Shown here: piece after piece, positions 45,514 through 59,700 of the stretch
Layout of the letters: each line of letters starts with the position of its first letter
How positions within the stretch are numbered: position 1 is the first letter of the stretch
Assembly: GCA_964019165.1 (NCBI GenBank)
Contig: OZ025267.1
Span: 17,615,485-17,679,484, forward strand
Length of the DNA: 64,000 bases
DNA from: Mastigias papua
Lineage: Eukaryota > Cnidaria > Scyphozoa > Rhizostomeae > Mastigiidae
Direction: 5' to 3'
Translations under genes and position numbers: made by a program
The notes under the pieces: model-generated
Database searches by the model: none
What the model was told of the DNA's origin: nothing
What the model saw: the letters and a program-made list of their open reading frames with translations, nothing else

Positions 45514-46930
45514 CTATTTACAAACTTTGCAGTTGCAGTCCCTTCCACTCAAACTTTTAATGCTTTTCTTAGAAACGCAGAAGGAAGTTTTGCTTTTAAT
45601 GAAATTCGGAAGGTAGTTCCATAAGATGCTGCCCCGAGAGACTATACTACAATTTCCAGATCTATTATTGTTAATTTGAGGCAACAATAACAGGTTCTTT
45701 GATTGTAGATTAAATTGAGCACTCTTTTCATGAAGCATGTTCCACATAACAGATGGGTTTGCACTGTTAATACATTTATAAAACTCAATTATTAAATTTT
45801 CCAAACTTTTGTATGAATTGTGCATTCATTTGATTTTCTTAGAAGTTCTTCTAATGAAGAAGAATAGTCATTTCGTAGAATTCGAAGTGCTCTCTTGTGA
45901 GTGTGGTGTAGGTCTTTATTGGCAGCTTTTCCACAAAGCACCCATATTAATGAACAATAATTAAGCTGAGATGTTATATAAATGAGCTGTAGAGGGTAAG
46001 CGATTGTTTCTCATCAAGGTACTTTGAAACCCAAAAAAGGCACTAATTTTGCTGCTAGCTTTGTTGACAAATTTGGAAGACATGCTGGTTAAACTTTAAT
46101 TTAAAATCAACTGTTACCCCTAATAGAGATACACTATTGGAAACATCAATGGAGCATCCGCCTACCTGCAGAACTGAGTTTTCATTGGAATCTAAGCTAA
46201 ATAATATAACTTGAAATTTGGATAGATTCACAACCATTTGATTTGCCCAAGACACCGATTTAGACATGTATTCTTCAAGATTTGAGGCAACAACTTCAAA
46301 AGAATTGCCACTAGAGAAAATGGAATTATCATCTGCAAAATTGCATACCTCCGACTGCTTAATGATGTAAATGAAATCATAAATGAGAATATTAAAGATT
46401 AATGAGCCTAGCACAGAGCCTTGAGGTACACCTGTCTATGTTCCAGCCAACTACTGTAAGTCTTACCTACTTTTACTCTTTGCCTCCTATTCGAGAGATA
46501 ATTTGCAATTAGCCTTACACTCTGTGCCCCAAAACCATATGCATTTAATTTTACAATGAGCAGATCATGTGGCCTGCAATCAAATGCCTTTGACAGATCC
46601 ATAGAGATCATAACCGCAACATCTTTCGAATCTAAAGTCTTGTGTATTTTCTCAGTTACCCTAATGATTGCATGCTCAGCACTATACTTTTTTCTATAAG
46701 TGCACAACATATTTGATATTTTGCTACGATCTATTTTTCTAACAAGCGTTCAAATATCTTTGATATTGCTGAGGGTGCACTAATAGGCTTATAGTTAATT
46801 CTAGAGGTGGGGTCAGAACCTTTGTGAATTGCAGATATATATACCGCCTTAAGAAGATCAGGGAACTCACAGAAAAGGAGCATTGAGTTAAAATATCCTG
46901 CTATTAGAGTATGATACATTCCTGTAACTT
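45514..46930 (-). mobile_element. LINE reverse transcriptase remnant, minus strand
   Basis: Intergenic, between CACNA2D and the C2orf68-like gene. The minus strand shows INYKPISAPSAISKIFERLL (46740-46800), DLSKAFDCRPHDLLIVKLNA (about 46600), the palm NFADD (about 46340) and the C-terminal GSILWNYLP...CNCKVCK (45514-45640). Frames are broken at about 46410, 46720 and 46050. Same general type as the copy at 35400, but the palm is FADD rather than YADD. Confidence 0.87.
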
Positions 46931-47265
46931 TATCTTTATCATTTGAACTGAGAGTGTTCCACTAGTGTATACAGAATATACTGTGCTATAGACGTAAAGC
47001 TTGTAACGGATTTCATTGAACTATCTGGGTTGATGTCATATACAATATCAACACAGCTGATTGGCTGGAACTCAAAGGTTTGCGTATGTCGTATGTCATT
47101 TTCAGTCAAAGCAATACTGGGATGATTCTCATGCTGGTTCGTTGGACCACGCTACATCCAGCAGCGCAAAGGTGTGTAAGTTTTGCCCGCTGCTCTGTGA
47201 AAATTTTGCATTAGCTTGAACGGGGCTTATCACTGAATGGACGCCAAGCTTAGTACACAGATGAC

Positions 47266-47880
47266 AGACCTGTCAACTCTCCTGGTATCATTGGGAGACT
47301 CACGGTTAACATGGGCGTAGGGGGGTTTTAAATATAGGGGGCTGCAAACTGAATGCCCGATTCGCTGATATTTTGCCCGAATGAGTTCTGAAGAAATTGC
47401 CCGAACGAAAGGAAATTCTGCCCAACTGGGTGGGAGGGCTGTATCCATCCCAGTCCCTATGCCTCCCACGCATATGTTTGCCAAGCACAATTTTGTCAGT
47501 TTTGTTTATGCTTTTAGAGAATTTTGGTTTGAATCTTTGAATCTTTCTCAGCACCCTCTTTCCTATGACCAGCAAGCACTATCATTCCTGGTGTGCGAGA
47601 CTCTTCACCAACTTTTCTCTCCTTCTTATTCTTCTCTCTTTCCTATATATGCTTTGATATACTATGTAGCTTTCCTTAGGTCTTTGCTTCTTTCACTTAC
47701 CATTCACTCTTTCACACCGTTCCTCTCAATTTCTTTCTTGAATTTTTTACACTCTAAAATAAGCTCATATGATTCCTGCTAACCACACCAGCAGTCTCTT
47801 TCCTTGTTGGGTTTTTCCTTGTTTTTCTTAAGGGAAAATCCAAAATCTCCAGGTTTTGAATATTCTATGTTGACAGCTAG
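47266..47880. mobile_element. Probable non-autonomous element, TGCCCG-rich
   Basis: The left edge has ACCTGTCAACTCTCC and the right edge CTCCAGG...TATGTTGACAGCT, a loose inverted pair. Inside is a block with repeated TTGCCCGA/CTGCCC (47355-47425), then pyrimidine-rich sequence. The edges are approximate and no transposase is seen. Confidence 0.42.
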
Positions 47881-48113
47881 TCTGAATTGATGTCAAGAAA
47901 TGCTTGCAGGCAATGCATATCTGTTGCTTTCCCGTACCTCTCTCAGCATTTTATTCTCGACATCAAGTAGACTTAAAACTAAGTCTGAAGAGAACTGGAG
48001 AGAGTGGGCCCCCTGTTCCCTCGTGGTTCCCTCCCTGTTTCGGCCACTGATCTGATATGATCTGTTTGTTTTAGATCAGTAGTTCCCCGTTCCCGCCTGC
48101 AGTGTGGACAGCT

Positions 48114-48166
48114 TTATTGTTGTTGCTGTTGTTGTTGTTGTTGCTGTTGCTGCTGTTGTTGTTGTA
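48114..48166 (+). repeat. CTG/TTG repeat in the 5' leader of the C2orf68-like gene
   Basis: TTG and CTG triplets run to 12 bases before the start ATG at 48178. The antisense frame gives a polyglutamine run, which is a repeat shadow. Confidence 0.85.
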
Positions 48167-48177
48167 TGTTTTGAGTA

Positions 48178-51211
<3,034 letters not shown>

Positions 51212-52110
51212 AAAAAGGTAGGAGCAAAGTATTTTTCTTTCAATACTTTGTGGAGGAAGACTGCAGGTAGGCTGAGGAGGCACATGCATGCACATGCATT
51301 ATAGAGGTGGGAAAAAGTAAAATGAATTATACCATAGAGGAATCCTTATGTTGCTGTGTTTTGGAGATGGAAACTTCAAGGCACACACCTTGTGAACAAA
51401 CCATTTTAAGCATTCTTAGGCACATGACTAGAGTTGCAGCATAAATTGTTGCAAGTGAAGAACAAAGAGGGTGATATATTGCTCAAGCTATGAAGTGTTC
51501 AGGAATGGTTCAATTCTTTGTGAGAAACTGAGGGAAAATGCATCTAAGCAAAATAACTATAACAAGTATTTTATTAATTATCATTGTTTTTGATGGTTAA
51601 ATTTAATTATTTTAGTCACAGTTTGGACCAATGCTAAATAGCATACATCACCCATGTTGATAACATGACTCAATATTGAGAGATAGTGATGATTTGTAAC
51701 ATAGGCAAAGTGAGGTTTCTTTCCACATGTGCTGCATATTTTGGTAAATACTGAGCATTCTGTCTTTGTTTGATCATGTTCACCTTCACAATGAGACTGT
51801 TTTGCTATTTGCTAAATGCTGGGATGACATTCCTGTGGATAGTCACAATCTGCTCATTGTTTCTGTTTTCCTTGAAGAAATCAAATATATGTGTGAAATT
51901 TTGAATCAGGGATGCTCTCTCCTCAATTAGTTTAACTATTGAGAGAGCTCCTCCTTTAAGTAATCCCCTTCATACAATTTATCCTGTTCTTTGTTCTGTA
52001 TTTGTATGTTATATTAATTTTAAGTGTTGATGTATTAATTTTATGTATAACATTGTATTGTAGGTTTGTATTAGTATTAGTTGCTTAACTGCTAATTGCA
52101 TGTTAGTTTG

Positions 52111-52116
52111 AATAAA
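52111..52116 (+). terminator. Possible polyadenylation signal
   Basis: AATAAA about 900 bases after the C2orf68-like stop, followed by TTGTATG-type sequence. Plausible as the end of a long 3' untranslated region, but not proven. Confidence 0.3.
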
Positions 52117-52977
52117 TTGTATGTAGAGGAGTTCGAAAGATGAAACTGAACTGAACTTTTGGTAGTTTCATCTTCATAAAGTGTTGTAAGCCTGTCTTCA
52201 CAACCCTCATTTCTGTTGGTCACTGCAGCTATTCCAGGTATTGAATCAAGTCATCTATAGCTTAAGGCATACTATTTATGATCATCTCACTATGGTATCA
52301 TTTAAGACACAGAGATACTATTTTTGTGGATTTCAATTTTATGAGCAACAGCTGGCCTTTTAAAGTCATGTTTTTATCTGAATTCTAAATTTCATATATG
52401 TTCTTTTTATGATTTTTAGAGTGTCAAACATCTTTAGGATTTCTTCTAATTGTGACCACAGTTTGTGTAGAATCTTTTTCAAATTCCTCCATGCTTGCCT
52501 TTGTATATTTCTATTTTACCCATTTTAACCATTTATGGAAATCAATAATACATATGCCTTTTCCCATTGACAGCAGAACTAGCTTGTCGTGGTATGTCTT
52601 TCCTCTTTTTCCCTATCGTTTGGTATTTTGGGTGTCTGGCCTGCTGAGGTAGAATATGGTAGTGATTATGAGACTTGGCACTTTTAGACTGAATTCTCCT
52701 ATAAATTTTGCTAACAAGTTACCATTGCTATCTATCTCATACATTTCTCAATTCAACTATGTTATCTCATAAAGACGAATATTTGCATTCTGCCCATCAA
52801 TTCGACATTCTTCCCGCTTGAATTTTGGTATTTGGTTTGGTATTATTTAGGTTATTTTGATTTAGTAGAACTTAGCAAGTTTAAATCTAAAATATTATTC
52901 TTGGTAAACAGAAACGCGACTTCACTGAAGACAAGAATATCAATCAAACCTTTATGGTTGTTCTTAGATTCTACTGC

Positions 52978-53159
52978 GGAAACTCTATTCCCATAGATTG
53001 AGGAGTCACCATGTTAACGTGTACCTTTACTACTGCGCTCTGTCTGCAAGTCAGACATTCAAGTGGTACCGTAATTGGATTGATAAACTGTTAGATAAGC
53101 TGCTGTTTCCACAGTTCCAAGACTTGAGTAAAGGTCCTTTAGTGCATGTTTCTAGATAA
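52978..53159 (+). CDS. Candidate terminal exon, unassigned
   Basis: A 60-codon open stretch starts directly after a pyrimidine-rich TTCTTAG acceptor and ends in TAA. It reads LLRKLYSHRLRSHHVNVYLY and onward to a helical KWYRNWIDKLLDKLLFPQF part. It has no ATG, so it would have to be an internal or last exon, but I found no matching exon upstream after the C2orf68-like stop at 51211. A second frame just before it (from 52912) is also open. It could be chance or a remnant. Confidence 0.22.
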
Positions 53160-54013
53160 GAACATTTAGTGACTCAAATGGGTCCTTTTATCTAATTTAT
53201 TATTACTCAGGTTTTATTTGGTAGGCTTTTTATATTTGGTGTGTTGATTTTCTTTTCCTTGAATCATAGTAATTCTCTTTTATTGTTTGAGAATGTTTAC
53301 GTATCATTGTGGATTTTAAATTTTGGAATTGTTAGAGTTAGTGTAGTTCATTATAATATAAGGATTAAAATTATCGAAATTTGGAGTAGTGTACTTGTGG
53401 TTATATAGTCTTGTCAGTCCATTTGTCTCCCACAGCTTTTCATTTGTCGTTTTCTTCTTGGACAAAAGTGTAGCATGTCAGATACAAATGCTTAGCTATA
53501 GTACATCAGACATACAAAGTAGCTGACAAACCTGTCAAGTAATTTCAATGGATTTTATTGTTCTGCCATATTCGACAAGGAAAGGTTGTGATGGAGTGGG
53601 GGATTTTTGGGTAGATTTAATTCGTTGTCGTTCATACTATTGCTCTCTGTCATGCTTTGGTTAGGGAATACATGAGTAATCGTTCGAATCTCCGTTAAAC
53701 TCCATTGTTACTTATATTCATTCGATAATTATACGCTGAATGAAGAGCAATGATCATCATTGGTAGCAGTACTTGGAAGGTATGCGTTGCCTTAAGTATT
53801 TGTTGGTCCAGATTATATTGATCCAGTGTTATGACCTCTGAATATGATATATTTTCTCCTTCATGCAGAAGTTTAAAATGATAATGCAATTGGTACAGCC
53901 CATCTTTAATACCTTGTTGATGCTGAAGAATATGTGGTATAGAACGATTAGAGAATGCACAATGTGGAACGAAAGAGCACGAGAAGAATGCTCCCACTGG
54001 CACTCTTTGGTTT

Positions 54014-54366
54014 CTAATAAACGGGGTGATGATTGGAATGAACGGTGGGGTTGGAAGCGTTTTTCAAAATTAATGAACGGGGAGGTTGGAATAAACGGAG
54101 GAGTTGGAATTTTCTGAAAATTATGACGAAGTATTGAGAACAACACAGAAATTATATTAGTACAATGCATATATTAGCCTCAGAAACCTTTGCATCATTT
54201 AAAAATGTTCATCATATAACACCATGAAAATGTCTTTATCAACATCATCTTCGTTGTTTTTACGCCCTAGTTCCCAAAAGTAATAAGCGGCAGGGGGGTG
54301 CTAAAATGCCCCGAAGGCGTCGAAAAATTCCCATAGTTAATAAACATCCCCCCGTTTATTAGGGAT
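54014..54366. repeat. Inverted-repeat element with ATAAACGGGG motifs
   Basis: TTCTAATAAACGGGGTGA near 54016 is matched in inverted orientation by CCCCCCGTTTATTAGGG near 54346-54361. The motif AATGAACGG/AATAAACGG also recurs directly three times between 54016 and 54100. No protein can be supported; the short open frames across it are built from the repeat. Confidence 0.55.
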
Positions 54367-55874
54367 CGGAGAATACTGGCTGTCGTATTTACCAACTAAA
54401 CGCATTATTTAAGGACCTCGTTAGTCATTAATTTTATTGCTTTGAATCAAAAGCCTCAGTGCATGTGATCATTTGAAAAAAAAGAGAGCATGCATATTAG
54501 GAATACGTGGTATTTCTGTATTCAGTTATAAGTCCTCGTTTGCTTTTGGTCTCCAAGTTGGTGCAAGACCTTTCCATTTTCTACAAGTTTAATGCTATGC
54601 GCAGATGCCTCACTATCAACATACACGTTTTTTATACGAAAATAGTTTGTACGAAAATGAGGATGCCAAAATCTCAAGAAAATGTTAATTAAGAAAATCA
54701 CGAGGCTCAAGTTCGAACGTTCCCCTGTTTTACTTGCCTGAAATCGATATTAACTCATTGTTTGCAAGCTCATTTACAAAGCTCGAAACTTTTCTTTAGT
54801 ATTCTTTACGATTTAGACTTGAAAGTAGTGAAATCTTCACAATAATCCTTTTTCTAAGTCAACCATAGCCATGGGGGACCAGAGAGATGGACCTTCAAAA
54901 GTTTTGATGTTTGGCTCAGTGCCCCTGCATAAATAGTGCATTCTAAAATGTTTTGCATCATCTTCCCATTCATCAGATTAGGCTCATTTGCAAGAGGATC
55001 ACGACTTTCATCTCAGACGTAGACATCACACACCACACACCATAGATGCCTTCATTTAATCTCCTTTCTCGCTTCACACCTCTTCCTCGCTCACCATCAC
55101 CTACTTTTCAATATATTTCTGCTTTGTGGAAAGTTGATTTTCCCCAACGTTTCTCAGTGAAAGCAACCAGAGACTGTGACCTTACTTATCTCTCATATGC
55201 AAATAAGATTGGAAGAAATAAACTCTAGCATTGCCTTCTATTGCTTGGAAATCTAAGCGGCGTGAGCTTGGAACTTACTTCCTTCGTCTCTTTTGTTGAT
55301 TCTTTCCTCGTGGAGAAAAGTCATTGATATTTTACAGGTGCTTAGGCAGCTGACACAGACTGGGGAGCATTGTATCACGTTGTGAAATTAAACAACTATT
55401 TCATGCATCTCGAAATACAATCTCAGAGACTACTAGAGGGACTGCCCGCCCTGCCCCACCAGAGCCTACGGGCTTGTTGTTTAACCAAAGTTGTTTTGCT
55501 TTTCATCCATCAGGCATGGTACCATTAGAAAATGGAGACTTCAACTGGAACATTTTTCAAGAAGCTCTTTACTCTCTATTTTGCTTTTCATTCTAGATTT
55601 TTCGCGGATCCGCAATTGATCACTATAGTAATCAGCAAAAGTTTTGCCTGGCAGTTGCCTTTTTGGGCAGTCTAGAGGGGTGAAATTTGAAAAATTTTCT
55701 GTTGCGTTGGACCTAACCATAGTGGGTCCTCTTACATCATTAAAGTAAGCATTGAGCTTGCCACGACCCCGCCCTAGGCCACTTAGTAGGTTTGTAATTA
55801 CCACTGACACGAAGTGTGCCCCTCTCCCTAAAAACTCCTTTTGGGCTACGGCCTATCCTAGATCTGACAAATCT

Positions 55875-55965
55875 AATTCCAAGCTGTATTCTCTTGAAAG
55901 AATTTTTTATGTCTTTGTATGCGGACAAGACCCGTGACCTGGAAAATTCCTAGTTGCACGCCTGA
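55875..55965. repeat. Dispersed repeat pair, copy A
   Basis: ATTCCAAGCTGTATTCTCTT ... GACCTGGAAAATTCCTAGTT GCACGCCTGA matches 60672-60764 in the same order. It may be part of a longer element starting near 55440. Confidence 0.5.
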
Positions 55966-56175
55966 TAACAATTTGATTCTTTGGAGATGATGATGCTGAT
56001 AGCTAAAGGAAATTTGTGCATTTATAGATCCTGAACTTTTACTGAAAACTTGAACATATAGTACTTAAGAATTTGAGCAGCTTCTTTTCGACCACGGGAG
56101 GGAAGCCCATTTTTCGGGAAATTGTTGTTCCTACAACGGCTAGCGAAAGTTTATGGGCACCGCCTTGTAATTTGT

Positions 56176-56342
56176 ATGAGTTCCCGGTCTTCGTCGTGTA
56201 AAACGTGTCGTGGTCAACTCAGTAACTCGAACGGAACAAGGTTACACTTTTGTGAATGTATTGTTGACCTTGACAGTTCTTTGGTCCGCGAAAAATATGG
56301 TGATTTCATTGAAGCTCCATCGTTAAGTATCGGTACCGGTAA
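56176..56342 (+). CDS. Candidate first exon with cysteine pairs, unassigned
   Basis: An ATG-led open stretch (MSSRSSSCKTCRGQLSNSNG and on to KYGDFIEAPSLS) is CpG- and GC-richer than its surroundings. It could end at a strong GTAAGA donor at 56343 with phase 1. It has CxxC and CxC pairs. No downstream exon with a fitting phase was found, and it cannot be joined to the gene starting at 56714 without a stop. Unspliced, the frame runs to a TGA at 56407-56409. Confidence 0.25.
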
Positions 56343-56713
56343 GAAGGTTGTAATGCGGATGTTCATGAATTTTGTTACTCTTTGTTGCTATGGCCCTAAT
56401 CAGCCTTGAGGGATATGACATTGTTTGGAGTATTGCATATCTTGGGACAAAACCTTAATTTTTACAAAGGTTGTAGCTGGCGGAAGGTTACCTTAGAAGA
56501 TAAACAAATCAAATTGAGCAGGCCGAATAGACATGCGTTAATCATTTCGTATCCTTTGACAATGACGCATGTTTTGGGCGAATGAATTGTAGGTTGACAG
56601 TTATGAGGAAGATGACAATAACTGACAACAAATCACATTCGGTCGACTGCTCATATTTGGTTGCACTTGTGGGAACTCGGGTAGTTTGATTTGGTTCATT
56701 AACGAGCATCATC

Positions 56714-59700
56714 ATGCCTGGTGAAAGGTACCGCGGAGCAGCTTTGGAAAGGGAGAGATCGTATCGTTTTCTCAGAAGTTCAAAGGTATTTTTTTGTTCG
56801 TTATAATGCATAGTGTGTGTGATTATACTAGAACTGACCTGGAGGGGATTTTTAACATCCGCCCTGGAATTGAACAACCTTTTGGTCTTGGTGCTGAAGT
56901 ATAGAGTTATGACTTTCATTTAAAAGGAGAGCATTATTGAAGTAAATAAAGAGAGCTCAACGGAGTATTTCACATATTTACGTTGTGCTACTTGGATATG
57001 GGATTCGTTATGCTTCTTGGAGTGCCATACTCCTAATTCTGTTTGGGAGGCCCTAGCATTCTATAATTGCTGTCCCTTTATTGTATCCAGAAGTAATAGC
57101 CCTCTTAGAGATAGTTTCATGCAGTTTGGTATTTGATGCGTCTCTAAAAGTTATGCCGGTGCAGTTTAGGATAACAGTCAAATCGCCTTAAATTCTATAC
57201 GAAATTACTCCCTACGATGAAGAGAGTCGAAACAGACAATAAAAAGTGCGGCACTACTTACCAATTACTTATTTACTCCGAACAACGTTGAAATCCCTTT
57301 ATCCATTAAGAAACTTCCGCCCATTCTACAACTAACGCTAACCATTACCCTAACCTTGACCCTAACCCGAACCCTAAGTAATTGGTAAGTTGTACTGCAC
57401 TTTTATCGTCTGTTTCGGCTCTCTTCATCGTAACTTGAGAAGTTGACTGAAAACAGAGAATATTATGTCTATGTAAGTATGCTCCGTGCTAATAAAATCT
57501 GCTGAATTTAGATTTACCAACTGAGGTGCAAAGATGGGTGCTATGACATCCCTCCCCATGACCCCCAGTAAACCACTCCCCTGATAGCAAATACCTTAGT
57601 GTCAGAGAATCATTTGGCTTTTTATGCTGCAGTTGATGATCTTTGATGAATACAAAAGGATGTTGAGAGATATTCATGATCACATGGAAGAGGATAAGAG
57701 GTCATCATACGGAAGGAAAAAAAGAAGAGAAAATGATATGAGGTAGACAGCTGGAGTTTTGACTTTGTATTCATTCACCTTTATCCTAATGGTTAGTTTA
57801 CTTGTTCAAACAATATTTCAGAAGGATAGTGTTGAGTGGTTGTATGATACCTCAATAGTCTTTCTTTTCAATGGAATTAACTTCTTGGTCATAACTGCAT
57901 TATCAGATTTACCTTTTGTAAATAGATTGTCCCCTTTGCTGTATTTTTTAGCAAGCACAGGGATCATTGGAGAAATTGGAAAGCTGTCAAATAATAGTTT
58001 CCTGAAATTGGCAGTATAATCAATTTTCAGCATTATATTTGAACATTAATGGTTGCTGTACCCCATCCTGTACATATTTTAGGCCTTTCCTATATGACAC
58101 TGAAGATACATATGAGAAGCCATTCTTTTCTGTCATGATAACAATGCTCCTTGAAATTGTAAGGTGAGTTGTATACATTATCAATACTTTCTTGGTTGTG
58201 TTGAATTTACATGATGGCAGATAAGTCCATGCATGCCAGATTAAATACTCATTATTCAGAAGTTTTGATATGCTAATTTGCTTGCCTTAAATTTCCCTAT
58301 AATTGTATATAATAAAACTTATAGTATTACAAAACTAAGAAATTTAGTATTTTAATTGAGATAGGCTCCCATATTATTCCATTTGTTTGTGCACAACATC
58401 AAGCAACAAGTGGCCAGAGAAGTGCCCCAGTACAGACTTTAAAGAACTTGCATGGATGTTTAGCTCTGTTCAAAGATTCTCTGATCAAATTTTCATTGAA
58501 TATACAATTCATTTATGTGTCCACCCTCCCATTTATTCATTTATCTATCCATATGCAGAACTTAAACATTAATTTGGCAAATTATCTATCCTACACATTC
58601 CTTTAGAGTTTCTACTTAATAGCATCAAGGAAGAAACCAGTAAACATTTTTTCATTGTTGCTATCTCTGTTGAATAGTTCAAGTCATTGTGAAATTTTTC
58701 TGAATTGAATTAATGGTTGCAAAATAGAAACATATTTAGTGACATGGTTTTCATTCCTGTAAAAACACTATCTCTGTGGTTAACTGAAATGCCAGCAATG
58801 TCTATTTTTGCTCCCTTCCACCTCACTGAATTAGTTTGCAGTGTGCTATGATATTGAAACCTTTTCTTTGTGCTGGGTTTTTTGATTTATCTGCATTATT
58901 TATAACCATGGTTATTGTAACAGTGTGGTCGATTTTGCAATGATCTGATCTAATATTCAGACATCCACTAATCTGCTTACCCAGAGAGAATTATATAGGA
59001 GCCATTTTCCAGTTGAATATTTATCCAGTGACGCATTTTCATCGTATTCAGTATGAAGAACTCACAGAAGCAGTTAGATGACTTACAGCGTGTCTATCAG
59101 TGGTATATTACTAATAAAACACAACTGTGTAAAACCAGAAAGGTAAGAACTTACCATTTTCCATTTTTATTGCACTTAATGACTAGTTGTAAATTGAATA
59201 AGTATTTGCAGTAAAGGACAATTTACTTGTTTTAGCAAACTACAAATTTTTTAGGTGACAGATACCAGTGCCATACATATTGGGACACATATAAGAGGAT
59301 TTCAGTTAAATTTGAGTGTAGTCTGTTGCAAATGGATCATTGAAATTCAAAAGGAAACTCTGAAACCATCAAACAATTGTACCAATTTTGTAATGTTTAG
59401 ACCAATGGTGTGCCAAAAGACTTTTGAGTGAGGGGTGTAGCAACAGGCCAGCAACATGCTTTAACTGACTGGTTTGAATTACCCCCAGTGGCACATAGGG
59501 GTGTTTTCTCAGACTCTCAAAAATAGAAATCGTAGTTAGGGGCAGTGACATGCCTGTTGGTAATCCTCTAGGGGGCACTTATAGCTCTTAGGCAATGTGG
59601 CACCCCCTTGTTATCTTAATTAAACTGCATTTGTATGCCTGGCCAAGTTCATAAGTTTTTGTTGTTGTTCCTACATTCTTGTGTGATTTTGTATAGAGAC

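Larger units (their letters stand above)
42618..48113. other. Intergenic region, CACNA2D to C2orf68-like gene
   Basis: Holds a tandem duplication (43302), a MITE (44889), a minus-strand LINE (45514) and a probable element (47266). Overlapping open frames at 44226-44692 on both strands show no family signature and are not called. A fairly GC-rich stretch before 48114 may hold the promoter of the C2orf68-like gene. Confidence 0.65.
51212..56100. other. Intergenic region after the C2orf68-like gene
   Basis: From 51212 to about 52140 the sequence looks like a long 3' untranslated region. Beyond lie one exon candidate (52978), an inverted-repeat element (54014) and a repeat-like block (55440-55965). 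The rest shows nothing I can support. Confidence 0.55.

Noticed and set aside
47230..47782. Open frames on both strands near 47400
   Set aside because: They coincide with a probable repeat element and show no domain.
53695..54170. Open frames on both strands near 54000
   Set aside because: They run through the ATAAACGGGG-type repeats; residues repeat with the DNA.
57333..57378. Chromosome-end telomere
   Set aside because: The CCCTAA-like units are few and degenerate, and lie between two inverted arms with host sequence on both sides.
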